A stretch of 32,543 nucleotides of DNA from an uncultured Oxalobacteraceae bacterium (GCA_946479255.1 CAMLFK010000027.1:1-32543); one strand, 5' to 3'. Counted from the first letter of the stretch, positions 1 to 6,664 are shown. Numbers and translations: made by a program. Notes: generated from the letters alone by a model not told the origin.

Positions 1-1280
1 TCCTTGATGTGCGAGGCTTCGAGGAACTTCAGGCCGCCGAATTTGACGAAGGGGACGTTACGCCGCATCAGTTCGAGCTCCAGCGCGGCGCTGTGGCTGG
101 CCGCCCGGAACAGCACAGCCTGCGCGGTCAGGGCCATGCCGGCCTCGCGGTGCTCCAGCACCCGGTTGCAGACCCAGCGCGCCTGCTCGGCCTCGTCGGG
201 GATCAGCACCAGCTGGGGCAGCGCGCTGCTGGCCTTGTCGGTCCACAAGGTCTTGGCGTGGCGCTCCAGCGCGGCGGCAATGACGGCATTGGACGCGTCC
301 AGGATCGGCTGGGTCGACCGGTAGTTGCGGTCGAGCGTGATGAGGCTGGCCTGCCGCGAGAATTGCTTGGGGAAGTCGAGGATGTTGCGCACGGTGGCGC
401 CGCGGAAAGAGTAAATCGCCTGAGCGTCGTCACCGACCACCATCACGCCCTCCCCGCCCGGCTTCATGCCCAGCAGTATGGATGCCTGCAGGCGATTGGT
501 ATCCTGGTACTCGTCGACCAGCACATAATCGAACAGCGCACCCAGCTCGGGCCCCAGCTCCGGATCGGCGGCCATTTCGGACCAGAACAAGAGCAAGTCA
601 TCGTAGTCGAGCACATTCTGCTCTTGCTTGGCATCCACATAGGCAGCAAACAGGGTCTTCAGTTCCGCCTGCCATTCGCTACACCAGGGAAAGGTCGACT
701 GCAGCACATCGGCCAGCGGCTCGCGGCTGTTGACCACGCGCGAATAAATCGCCAGGCAAGTGCCTTTGAGGGGAAAGCGCTTCTGCGTGGTGGTCAGGCC
801 GATGTCGTGGCGCACCATGCCCATCAAGTCTTCCGAATCGCCGCGGTCGTGGATGGTGAAGGATTCGTCCAGGCCGATACGCCCGGCATACTCGCGCAGC
901 AGGCGCGCGCCGATGCTGTGAAAGGTGCCGGCCCAGGGCAAGGTGGTGCCGGTCTGGCTGCCGCGCAGCCCCATGACGCGGTGCAGGACATGGCCGGCGC
1001 GCTGGCTCATTTCCTGGGCGGCACGGCGCGAAAACGTCAGCAACAGCATGCGCTGCGGATCGGCGCCGGACATGATCAGGCGGGCTACCCGGTGCGCCAG
1101 TGTATTGGTCTTGCCGGAGCCGGCCCCGGCGATGACCAGCAGCGGGCGCGATTGACCAGGCGCGCAGCCGATGTCGTGCTCGACGGCGGAGCGCTGCTCC
1201 GGGTTCAGGCTGGCAAACGGGTCCTCCGCAGTGCGCTCGGTGGCAATTTCGGGGGCGATCTCAGCAGCGGCGTCGGACAT
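1..1280 (-). CDS. UvrD/Rep-family ATP-dependent DNA helicase (partial, 3' end outside window)
   Basis: Superfamily 1 helicase, expected to unwind DNA 3' to 5' during repair or replication restart. About 426 N-terminal residues are visible, reading leftward from the ATG at 1278-1280; the gene runs off the left edge. Motifs in order: the Q-region LNPEQRSAV near residue 26, Walker A AGAGSGKT near residue 52, the LLLTFSRRAAQEM block, GTFHSIG, the Walker B box VDEYQDTN, motif III DDAQAIYSFRG and the LDRNYRS box. These belong to the UvrD/Rep/PcrA family; which member is not clear, because the C-terminal half is missing. The ribosome-binding site is weak. A LexA-type operator lies 30 bp upstream of the start, which suggests SOS control, as for E. 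coli uvrD. The long plus-strand reading frame opposite it is a high-GC shadow. Confidence 0.93.
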   Translation of the reverse strand, partial: MSDAAAEIAPEIATERTAEDPFASLNPEQRSAVEHDIGCAPGQSRPLLVIAGAGSGKTNTLAHRVARLIMSGADPQRMLLLTFSRRAAQEMSQRAGHVLHRVMGLRGSQTGTTLPWAGTFHSIGARLLREYAGRIGLDESFTIHDRGDSEDLMGMVRHDIGLTTTQKRFPLKGTCLAIYSRVVNSREPLADVLQSTFPWCSEWQAELKTLFAAYVDAKQEQNVLDYDDLLLFWSEMAADPELGPELGALFDYVLVDEYQDTNRLQASILLGMKPGGEGVMVVGDDAQAIYSFRGATVRNILDFPKQFSRQASLITLDRNYRSTQPILDASNAVIAAALERHAKTLWTDKASSALPQLVLIPDEAEQARWVCNRVLEHREAGMALTAQAVLFRAASHSAALELELMRRNVPFVKFGGLKFLEASHIK

Positions 1281-1309
1281 AGGCAATCATTTAAAAGGGC
1301 TTGACGCAA

Positions 1310-1325
1310 CTGTACATTTATCCAG
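1310..1325 (-). promoter_or_regulatory. Putative LexA (SOS) box upstream of the helicase
   Basis: CTGTACATTTATCCAG on the plus strand has the CTG-N10-CAG layout of the gammaproteobacterial and betaproteobacterial LexA operator, with an AT-rich centre. It sits 30 bp upstream of the helicase ATG, where a repressor would cover a promoter. The match is visible in the sequence; regulation by LexA is inferred. Confidence 0.65.
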
Positions 1326-1471
1326 TAGAATGGCGCAAGTGCTTTCCACGATGAAGCACTTCCGCCCAGTTCGCTGGATTGGTTTCCAATGCCCGTCCCC
1401 GCTTGGCCAGCGCGCCCCAGACGACGCTAAGTAGCCGTTTCTAAAGCGCTTTTTCAGATATCCCCAGACCG

Positions 1472-1492
1472 TGTGGATAACTTTGTTGATAA
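1472..1492 (-). other. Pair of DnaA-box-like sequences
   Basis: TGTGGATAA at 1472-1480 is the exact reverse complement of the consensus DnaA box TTATCCACA. TGTTGATAA at 1484-1492 differs at one base, in the same orientation with a 12-bp period. A 7/9 match, TTATCCAGT, lies at 1318-1326. No dnaA, dnaN, rpmH or gidA neighbour is present, so this may be a titration or regulatory site, or chance, rather than an origin. Confidence 0.4.
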
Positions 1493-1653
1493 CCCCCTCT
1501 TGACACCCCCAAAGCGTGTGCTGATGCGGGTTTCAACAAAATGCCCGTTCCGCAGGCACAAAATCCCCCGTTTAAAATCAATGACTTACAAAGTCAATGC
1601 GTTAACCTCGAAAAATTATTAGGAAATTTCCTACGCGACTTTTTTGTGTATAA

Positions 1654-1670
1654 GGCCGCTTCGCGCGGCC
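1654..1670. terminator. GC hairpin, possible weak terminator
   Basis: GGCCGC (1654-1659), a five-base loop, and GCGGCC (1665-1670) form a perfect stem 52 bp beyond the stop of the minus-strand gene 1723-1950. Reading leftward it is followed by TTATAC and no real T-run, so termination would be weak or factor-assisted. Confidence 0.3.
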
Positions 1671-1722
1671 AGGGGCGCGCCACGAAAACGATGGCAAATT
1701 GGTACTGGTGGAGAGTGAAAAA

Positions 1723-1950
1723 TCAGTGCGCGAAGCTGGCGCGGCGGCGGTGAGGTTCGAGCAGTACCCGCTCGATCAGGCGGGCGTCGATATCGTGGGA
1801 CTTGAGAAATTCGATGGCCGACATGGTATTGCTGCTTTGCTGCAGGCCGATCGCACGGTCGACCAGCTCGCGGCTGCGTACGTCCTGGCGCTCGTAATCG
1901 GTGTCCGCCAAGGCGCCGGCGGCATGGGCTTCGTTCGATCGTCGCTTCAT
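1723..1950 (-). CDS. Hypothetical protein, 75 aa
   Basis: I do not recognise a named family. The product is small, charged and without membrane segments. The basic N-terminus starts MKRRSNEAH, followed by a probably helical body (the stretch ELVDRAIGLQQ), then a block around residues 41-60 (SAIEFLKSHDIDARLIERVL), and an arginine-rich tail. The start at 1948-1950 is preferred over the in-frame ATG at 1978-1980 because AAGGA lies 9 bases before it while the upstream ATG has no Shine-Dalgarno sequence. A plausible promoter lies at 2011-2038. The IEFLKSHDIDARLIERVL block looks like a conserved segment of Oxalobacteraceae hypotheticals, from memory only. It reads in the same direction as the helicase but is separated from it by 442 bp, so cotranscription is doubtful. 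Confidence 0.7.
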   Translation of the reverse strand: MKRRSNEAHAAGALADTDYERQDVRSRELVDRAIGLQQSSNTMSAIEFLKSHDIDARLIERVLLEPHRRRASFAH

Positions 1951-2010
1951 AGCATCTTTTCCTTGTATTGATGTTGACATATGTCATACCAGGGGCGCTT
2001 GCTGCCTAGG

Positions 2011-2038
2011 AGTATCCACTAATCATTTGCAAAGTCAA
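2011..2038 (-). promoter_or_regulatory. Candidate sigma-70 promoter for the 75-aa gene
   Basis: On the minus strand TTGACT (2033-2038; 5 of 6 to consensus) is separated by 16 bp from GATACT (2011-2016; 4 of 6). It lies about 60 bp upstream of the start at 1950. The -35 lies inside the 11-bp repeat CAAAGTCAATG that is also found at 1589-1599. Confidence 0.45.
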
Positions 2039-2192
2039 TGTCATGCTCTCATCGATTCGCGAAAAAGCCGGACGCCGCCGTGGCGCAATTTGCCGCGTTT
2101 GCCGGATTTCAAAGTAGCGCCACCCGCCCACCGGCCTGCCTACAATGGCTCAAATATGGACACAATATCCACCAAACTTTGAGGCCACCACC

Positions 2193-2369
2193 ATGGTTAC
2201 CGAACCCGACCCGACCTTGAATCCCGGCGATGAAGCCAAGCCCGGCACACCGGGCGCCGCCGAGGATATCTGCGACAAATGCAGCGGCAGCGGCAAGCTG
2301 GCCAACGGCACACCGTGCCCCGAATGCGGCGGCAGCGGACGGGTCATGCGCGGCATCGGTGGCGGTTGA
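2193..2369 (+). CDS. DnaJ-type zinc-finger miniprotein, 58 aa
   Basis: A very small protein carrying two CxxCxGxG motifs (CDKCSGSG and CPECGGSG), the repeat that forms one zinc site of the DnaJ central cysteine-rich domain. There is no J domain, so it is not a full DnaJ; it is a stand-alone half of the DnaJ zinc finger. Its role is unknown and it may bind zinc and unfolded protein or a partner. The start at 2193 is chosen over the in-frame ATG at 2145 because GAGG lies at 2181-2184, eight bases before it. TACAAT at 2141-2146 is a good -10 hexamer but no convincing -35 accompanies it. The gene ends 76 bp before the chromate transporter pair, in the same direction. Confidence 0.75.
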   Translation: MVTEPDPTLNPGDEAKPGTPGAAEDICDKCSGSGKLANGTPCPECGGSGRVMRGIGGG

Positions 2370-2445
2370 GGCGGCAAGCCGGGCCTGCTGTTCGGCACGG
2401 CCGTTGACACGTAGACATGCCGCCGGGTCAACGCCATAATGGGGC

Positions 2446-3036
2446 ATGCACAATCATGAGCCCCTGTCCGAGCGGCCCCGTCCGCGATCGCTGAGCGACC
2501 TGTTTTTGTCGTTCACGGTGCTGGCCCTGCAAGGGTTCGGCGGGGTGGTGGCGGTCGTCCAGCGCGAACTGGTTGAGCGCAAGGGCTGGCTGACCCAGGA
2601 TGAATTCATCGAAGACTGGGCGGTCGCGCAAATCATGCCAGGGCCGAACGTGGTCAACCTGTCGCTGATGATCGGTGCGCGCTATTTCGGCGTGGCCGGC
2701 TCGCTGGCCGCGTTGGCCGGCATGCTGGCGGTGCCGCTGATGGTGGTCCTGATGCTGGCCTTGCTGTACGAGCGCTTCGGCGGCCGTCCCGAAGTAGCCG
2801 GCGCCCTGCGCGGGATGGCGGCGGTATCGGCCGGCATGCTGGGCGCGGCCGGGCTCAAGCTGGGCGGCGCGCTGCGCAAGAACGCCCTGCCGCTGCCATG
2901 GTGCGTCGGCCTGTGCGCCCTCGGGTTTGCCATGCTGGCCCTGCTCCATGTGCCGCTCGCCTATGTGCTGCTGGGAATTGGCGCGCCCTCGTGCTGGCTG
3001 GTCTACCGGCGCCTGCAAGCGGCGTCCACGCCGTGA
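2446..3036 (+). CDS. chrA: Chromate transporter, N-terminal-type subunit (CHR domain)
   Basis: Short-chain chromate ion transporter of 196 aa with a single CHR domain. Full-length ChrA proteins have two such domains in one chain; here the halves are separate genes. Visible family features are the FGG motif with following basic residues near residues 31-45 (GFGGVVAVVQREL), the tryptophan/phenylalanine block GWLTQDEFIEDWAVAQ, the MPGPN motif near residue 65, and several hydrophobic membrane helices through to the C-terminus. By analogy with ChrA it would move chromate outward across the inner membrane, although single-domain members have also been linked to other anions. The stop overlaps the start of the second subunit by four bases (GTGA), which implies coupled translation and a heteromeric pump. 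Confidence 0.88.
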   Translation: MHNHEPLSERPRPRSLSDLFLSFTVLALQGFGGVVAVVQRELVERKGWLTQDEFIEDWAVAQIMPGPNVVNLSLMIGARYFGVAGSLAALAGMLAVPLMVVLMLALLYERFGGRPEVAGALRGMAAVSAGMLGAAGLKLGGALRKNALPLPWCVGLCALGFAMLALLHVPLAYVLLGIGAPSCWLVYRRLQAASTP

Positions 3037-3617
3037 GCGGCGCGCCGCTGCTGGTGCTGGGCTGGAACGACTGGATCAGCCTGGCCGGGCACTTCCTGAT
3101 GCTGTCGCTGCTGTCGGTGGGCGGCCCGATCGCGACCACGCCGGAAATGCACCGTTACCTGGTCGACCAGCAGCACTGGCTCAGTGGGGCCCAGTTCAGC
3201 CAGTCGATTGCCTTGGCCCAGGCCGCGCCGGGGCCGAATATGTTGTTCGTGGCGCTCATGGGCTGGCACATCGGCATGAATACCGGCAGCCTGGGTGCGG
3301 CGCTGCTGGCGGTCATGGTGACCATGCTGGGCATCCTGCTCCCCTCGTCGATGCTGATGATGGCCACGGCGCAATGGGGACATCGCAACCGGGAACTGCG
3401 CGCGGTGCGCGCTTTCCGTCAAGGCATGGCGCCGGTGGTCATTGCCATGCTGCTGTCGACCAGCTGGATTCTCGGCAGCGCCGGCGGACAGTGGCAGCGC
3501 GACTGGCCTTTGTGGCTGCTGAGCCTACTTAGCGGCCTGGTCTTGTGGCGGACGCGCGTGCACCTGTTGCTGGTGCTCGGCGCCGGCGCCCTGCTCGGCT
3601 GGTTTCAGCTGGTGTAA
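3033..3617 (+). CDS. Chromate transporter, C-terminal-type subunit (CHR domain)
   Basis: Second single-domain CHR protein of the pair, 194 aa. It has the VGGP motif (SVGGPIATTPEMH, near residue 28), the QHWLSGAQFSQSIALAQ block and the APGPN motif, followed by multiple hydrophobic helices (LLAVMVTMLGILLPSSML; WPLWLLSLLSGLVLW). The GTG at 3033-3035 is chosen as start because its GTGA overlaps the upstream stop codon, the usual arrangement in these bicistronic transporters. An in-frame upstream start at 2898 would overlap the first subunit by 139 bp with a non-hydrophobic, proline- and arginine-rich extension, so it is unlikely. The two products probably form one antiparallel heterodimer. Confidence 0.87.
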   Translation: MSGAPLLVLGWNDWISLAGHFLMLSLLSVGGPIATTPEMHRYLVDQQHWLSGAQFSQSIALAQAAPGPNMLFVALMGWHIGMNTGSLGAALLAVMVTMLGILLPSSMLMMATAQWGHRNRELRAVRAFRQGMAPVVIAMLLSTSWILGSAGGQWQRDWPLWLLSLLSGLVLWRTRVHLLLVLGAGALLGWFQLV

Positions 3618-3756
3618 AACAAGATGAGACTGCACGGATTGGCAAGGACAGGCATGCCGCCTGAGGCAAGCAAGGGTGCAAGAGCGGCATGAGAGTCATT
3701 CCCGCCGGCCGGCAAGGGCATTGGCGGACCACACATTCTGCAAGCGAAGGAAGGAC

Positions 3757-4305
3757 ATGAGCAACGGTCTGTTTTCAGGAAACCCGCGTACCGAATGGCT
3801 GTCCGAGCGCGGCGACGATCACGGCATGCGCTTGCTGGAAGCGTTCTGGTATATCGATCCGCAAGGGCGCCGATGGGACGTCCCGGCCGGAACCGTCGTC
3901 GACGGCGCCAGCATTCCACGCACCTTGTGGTCCACTGTGGGCAGCCCCTACACGGGCGACTACCGTCGTGCGGCAGTCGTGCACGACACCGCCATCAACG
4001 ACCCCGCGCTCATTCGCGACGAGGCCGACACCATGTTCTACTATGCCTGCCTGGCCGGCGGCTGTTCGCTGTTGCAGGCCAAGTTGCTGTACGGCGGCGT
4101 GCGCATCGGTTCGTGGACGTCGGCGCGCCAGTTCTTCGCCTTCGATGTGGCCTCGATGATGCCTGACGCCTACCGGCTTCCGGGCCAGCTATCGCCCAAG
4201 GAACTGGAAGTGCGGGCGCGCTATACCCTGATGGCCAGCCAGCTGCTGGCCACGCCGAACGACTTCATGGAGATCCGGGCCACGGTCGATCGTCTTCTGC
4301 TGTAG
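3757..4305 (+). CDS. DUF1353 family protein, 182 aa
   Basis: Uncharacterised family often encoded in phages and scattered in proteobacterial chromosomes. The diagnostic stretch is the VPAGTVVDGASIPRTLW block near residue 50, followed by GDYRRAAVVHDTAIND with conserved histidine and aspartate, then the EADTMFYYACLAGG segment. It has no signal peptide or clear membrane helix. The biochemical function is unknown; the His-Asp residues suggest a hydrolase or metal site, but that is speculation. The ATG at 3757 is preferred over the one at 3676 because AAGGAAGG ends four bases upstream and because homology to the family begins after it. No other phage genes are nearby. Confidence 0.8.
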   Translation: MSNGLFSGNPRTEWLSERGDDHGMRLLEAFWYIDPQGRRWDVPAGTVVDGASIPRTLWSTVGSPYTGDYRRAAVVHDTAINDPALIRDEADTMFYYACLAGGCSLLQAKLLYGGVRIGSWTSARQFFAFDVASMMPDAYRLPGQLSPKELEVRARYTLMASQLLATPNDFMEIRATVDRLLL

Positions 4306-4320
4306 AGCGCACTGTTCGAT

Positions 4321-4352
4321 CCGCATGGTGCAGGCCGCATGGTGCAGGCCGC
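4321..4352. repeat. 14-bp tandem duplication
   Basis: CCGCATGGTGCAGG occurs at 4321-4334 and 4335-4348, followed by a further CCGC. It sits in the gap between the DUF1353 gene and fghA. It is probably a slippage duplication; no function is seen. Confidence 0.8.
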
Positions 4353-4415
4353 CTCGCGCGCACCGAGCTAGTATCATCTCGTTCACGTTCAATACAGCCA
4401 TCACACGGATCCAAT

Positions 4416-5255
4416 ATGCTCGAACTGATCAGCGAACACGCCTGCTTTGGCGGCGTCCAGCGCTTCTACCGCCATGCCTCCGAGGCGATCGGCTTGCCGA
4501 TGCGCTTCTCTGTTTTCATTCCGTCCCATCCCGCCGGCACGCGCCTGCCCGCCGTGTTCTATCTGGCCGGCCTGACGTGTACCGAGGAAACATTCATGAC
4601 CAAGGCCGGCGCCCAGCGTGTGGCCGCGCGCGAAGGCATGATCCTGATCGCCCCGGATACCAGCCCGCGCGGCGCGAACATTGCCGGCGAGAGCGACGCA
4701 TGGGACTTCGGCGCCGGCGCCGGCTTTTACCTCGATGCCAGCACGGAACCATGGAGCAAGCACTACCGCATGTACAGCTACCTGCTGGAGCTGCGCGCAC
4801 TGGTCGTGGACGCACTCGATGTCGACGGCGAGCGCGTCGGCATCTTCGGCCACTCGATGGGCGGCCACGGCGCCCTGGTGCTGGGCTTACGCAATCCTGG
4901 CCTGTTCCGTTCGGTGTCGGCATTCGCGCCGATCGCCGCCCCCTCCTCTTGCCCTTGGGGCGTGAAGGCATTCAGCAATTATCTTGGCGAGGACCGCGCG
5001 GCGTGGCGCCAGTACGATGCAAGGGCATTGGTTGCGGAGCTCGGCATGCGCTTCCCGGCCGGCATCCTGATCGACCAGGGCCTGGGCGATCAGTTTCTGG
5101 ACAGCCAGCTGCACCCGGAGCTGTTCGAAGCGGCCTGCCAGGCGGCCGGCCAGCCCCTGCAGCTACGCCGCCATGCGCGTTACGATCACGGCTACTACTT
5201 CATCGCCACCTTCGTGGAAGACCATCTCCGCTTTCATCGAGAACAGCTGGGATAG
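4416..5255 (+). CDS. fghA: S-formylglutathione hydrolase
   Basis: Cytosolic serine esterase that hydrolyses S-formylglutathione to formate and glutathione, the second step of glutathione-dependent formaldehyde detoxification. The length of 279 aa is typical. The alpha/beta-hydrolase signature GHSMGGHGA places the nucleophile at Ser147; the acid is Asp225 (QGLGDQFLD) and the base His258 (YDHGYYF). The oxyanion region YLAGLTCTEETF and the block APDTSPRGANI, both family hallmarks, are present. The usual partner, glutathione-dependent formaldehyde dehydrogenase (frmA/adhC), is not adjacent. The gene stands alone and meets the convergent HdeD-like gene across a 38-bp gap. The Shine-Dalgarno sequence is weak (GGA seven bases before the ATG). 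Confidence 0.95.
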   Translation: MLELISEHACFGGVQRFYRHASEAIGLPMRFSVFIPSHPAGTRLPAVFYLAGLTCTEETFMTKAGAQRVAAREGMILIAPDTSPRGANIAGESDAWDFGAGAGFYLDASTEPWSKHYRMYSYLLELRALVVDALDVDGERVGIFGHSMGGHGALVLGLRNPGLFRSVSAFAPIAAPSSCPWGVKAFSNYLGEDRAAWRQYDARALVAELGMRFPAGILIDQGLGDQFLDSQLHPELFEAACQAAGQPLQLRRHARYDHGYYFIATFVEDHLRFHREQLG

Positions 5256-5258
5256 GCC

Positions 5259-5289
5259 AGGCCCAGGCAAACTGGCCGCGGCCGGGCCT
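5259..5289. terminator. Candidate bidirectional hairpin between convergent genes
   Basis: AGGCCC (5259-5264) and GGGCCT (5284-5289) pair, with an inner GGCC-GC-GGCC stem. It fills the 38-bp gap between fghA and the convergent HdeD-like gene. There is no strong T-run on either side, so it is a weak candidate. Confidence 0.4.
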
Positions 5290-5293
5290 CTTG

Positions 5294-5887
5294 TCACGGT
5301 TCCGACAGCGCCGCCGCCCCTGCCGCAGGGCTGCTGCGCGCCTCGTTCAGGCTCGACCACTTGCGTACCCGCAGCGACAGCACGGTAAGCAGAATGCCGG
5401 TCAGGATGGCGTACAGTCCGATCATCCAGGCCAGCGCCAGTGCGCCCAGGCCGGCCGGGAACAACAGCACCAGCAGGCCGAAGAGGATACAGGCGATGCC
5501 GTTGAGCGCCAGCAACCACTCCCCATGCATGTAGCGGCGCACCCGCACCGCCACCGCCAGGTCGACGACACCGCTGACCAGGGCATTGGCACCGACCAGC
5601 AAAACCAGCACCACCGCCGTCAGGGCCGGATACAGCGCCGCCGCCACGCCCGCCGCCAGGCTGACGGCGCCGAGAATGAGCAAGACCCACCATCGCTCAT
5701 CGCTTGTACGGTTGCGCAGGGCGGCGAAGGTCCAGGCCGCCCCGCCGACCAAGGCGAACGCGGCAAAGAGCACCGCCAGCGTGACCAGCGTGATGGCCGG
5801 CCACACGAGCGCGAGCACGCCAAACACGATGGCGAGCACGCCACGCAGGCCGAGCAGCCACCAATGCCGCAATAAGGTTTCGTTCAT
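5294..5887 (-). CDS. HdeD-like membrane protein, 197 aa
   Basis: Inner-membrane protein of the HdeD family (DUF308), linked in E. coli to acid resistance at high cell density. Six hydrophobic helices in three hairpins are visible: the block starting WWLLGLRGVLAIVFG, then VTLAVLFAAFALVGG, WWVLLILGAVSLAAG, LTAVVLVLLVGANAL, WLLALNGIACILFG and LAWMIGLYAILTG. The repeated pattern R/N-G-x-x-x-I-x-FG is the family signature. The ATG at 5887 follows AAGGAGGGGG, a strong ribosome-binding site. It is transcribed divergently from hsp20, with 170 bp between the starts, so the two may share stress-linked control. That is an inference from position only. Confidence 0.85.
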   Translation of the reverse strand: MNETLLRHWWLLGLRGVLAIVFGVLALVWPAITLVTLAVLFAAFALVGGAAWTFAALRNRTSDERWWVLLILGAVSLAAGVAAALYPALTAVVLVLLVGANALVSGVVDLAVAVRVRRYMHGEWLLALNGIACILFGLLVLLFPAGLGALALAWMIGLYAILTGILLTVLSLRVRKWSSLNEARSSPAAGAAALSEP

Positions 5888-5977
5888 TGCCCCCTCCTTG
5901 CCGGTTCAGACCACGCTGCGGCCGAATCAATCGGCGCGTGTCGACATGCTTTGCGCTGCATCAAGCGGCGCACAACC

Positions 5978-6005
5978 TTGACATCGCCGCATAGCGAAGT
6001 ATAAA
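5978..6005 (+). promoter_or_regulatory. Strong sigma-70-type promoter for hsp20
   Basis: TTGACA (5978-5983) is a perfect -35 hexamer. After 16 bp comes TATAAA (6000-6005), 5 of 6 for the -10. The heat-shock sigma-32 -10 (CCCCAT) is not apparent. The predicted start is near 6012, giving an untranslated leader of about 45 nt. Confidence 0.7.
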
Positions 6006-6017
6006 TAATAAGCATTG

Positions 6018-6052
6018 CGCTGATTTGTCAGCGTTTCATTGAAGAAAGGAGG
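6018..6052 (+). promoter_or_regulatory. 5' UTR hairpin and ribosome-binding site of hsp20
   Basis: CGCTGA (6018-6023), loop TTTG, TCAGCG (6028-6033) make a compact hairpin 12 bases before the very strong Shine-Dalgarno AAGGAGG (6046-6052). Small heat-shock genes are often controlled by RNA thermometers, but this hairpin does not itself occlude the Shine-Dalgarno sequence, so a thermometer role is only a possibility. Confidence 0.4.
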
Positions 6053-6057
6053 TCATC

Positions 6058-6537
6058 ATGAATATCGTCAGACGCAACGCTTCTCCGCTCACTACCTATC
6101 GTCCAAGGTCCATCGAAGACCAGTTCGGCCGCATGGTGGAAAACATGTTCGAGGACTTCTTCGCCCCGCTTTCGCTCGCCGCACAGGGCGCGCCGTGGCC
6201 AGGCGACGCCGCGACCCAGGCACGCCTGAACGTCACGGAAAACGACCAGGCTTTCGACGTCGAAGTCGAGATGCCAGGCGTGAAGAAGGAAGACGTCAAG
6301 GTCAGTGTCGAGCAGCAGCGCATCACCATCGAAGGCGAATCGAAGCAGGAGGATGAGAAGCGCGAAGGCGACAATGTCATCTATTCGGAGCGCAGCAGCC
6401 GCCGCTTCGTGCGCAGCTTCATGCTGCCGAGCGAAGTCGACGAAGGCAACGCCCAGGCCCGCATGGAAAATGGCGTGCTGAAGCTGAACCTGCCGAAAAA
6501 GCAGGGAAGCGCACCGACCAGGCTGACTATTCAATAA
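6058..6537 (+). CDS. Small heat-shock protein, Hsp20/alpha-crystallin family
   Basis: ATP-independent cytosolic holdase of 159 aa that binds unfolding proteins in large oligomers. A short N-terminal arm (residues 1-50, with the SIEDQFGRMVENMFEDFF helix) is followed by the alpha-crystallin domain from about residue 55 to 145. The conserved EVEMPGVKKEDVKVSVE block, the ITIEGE strand and the GVLKLNLPK motif near the end (A-x-x-x-n-GVL) are all present. The C-terminal tail carries the short TRLTIQ extension in place of the usual IxI anchor. It leads a rightward cluster with a phosphoribosyltransferase, an SRPBCC protein and an erythromycin-esterase-like protein, and is followed by its own terminator. 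Confidence 0.95.
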   Translation: MNIVRRNASPLTTYRPRSIEDQFGRMVENMFEDFFAPLSLAAQGAPWPGDAATQARLNVTENDQAFDVEVEMPGVKKEDVKVSVEQQRITIEGESKQEDEKREGDNVIYSERSSRRFVRSFMLPSEVDEGNAQARMENGVLKLNLPKKQGSAPTRLTIQ

Positions 6538-6569
6538 GCTCTGGCCGCGATCCGGCCTGAAAGTCAGCG

Positions 6570-6605
6570 GCCCGCCGCAGGCAAAGCGCGCGGGCTTTTC
6601 TTTTC
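6570..6605 (+). terminator. Rho-independent terminator of hsp20
   Basis: GCCCGC (6570-6575) and GCGGGC (6590-6595) form the stem, followed immediately by TTTTCTTTTCC. The T-rich tail is the first unit of a five-copy 14-bp tandem repeat. Confidence 0.7.
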
Positions 6606-6664
6606 CTGCTTTTCTTTTCCTGCTTTTCTTTTCCTGCTTTTCTTTTCCTGCTTTTCTTTTCCTG
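6595..6664. repeat. Five perfect tandem copies of a 14-bp pyrimidine-tract unit
   Basis: The unit CTTTTCTTTTCCTG is repeated exactly five times: 6595-6608, 6609-6622, 6623-6636, 6637-6650 and 6651-6664. It is strictly strand-asymmetric (all pyrimidines except one G per unit) and begins at the 3' arm of the hsp20 terminator. Identical copies imply recent expansion and probable length variation between strains. A further hairpin (CATCGCG-TC-CGCGATG, 6667-6682) follows directly. Confidence 0.97.

Larger units (their letters stand above)
1281..1722. other. 442-bp intergenic region rich in small palindromes
   Basis: No credible gene was found; the best open frame, 1541-1753, has no coding-like features. 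The stretch is more AT-rich than its surroundings. It holds a LexA-type box (1310-1325), an inverted repeat with 8-bp arms (1337-1344 and 1354-1361), two DnaA-box-like sequences (1472-1480 and 1484-1492), an inverted repeat with 6-bp arms TGACTT/AAGTCA (1582-1596), a perfect 14-bp palindrome TAGGAAATTTCCTA (1620-1633) and a GC hairpin (1654-1670). An 11-bp sequence, CAAAGTCAATG, occurs at 1589-1599 and again at 2030-2040 upstream of the next gene. Confidence 0.6.

Noticed and set aside
1281..1722. Replication origin in the 442-bp intergenic region
   Set aside because: DnaA-like boxes are present, but there are too few, and no dnaA, dnaN, gyrB, rpmH or parAB genes lie nearby.
3653..3691. Terminator after the chromate transporter genes
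   Set aside because: CATGCCGC and GCGGCATG are complementary, but the loop is 23 bases and no T-run follows, so the evidence is too weak to call.
3757..4305. Prophage remnant, suggested by the DUF1353 gene
   Set aside because: No other phage-type gene, integrase or attachment-site repeat is found around it. DUF1353 also occurs as an isolated chromosomal gene.
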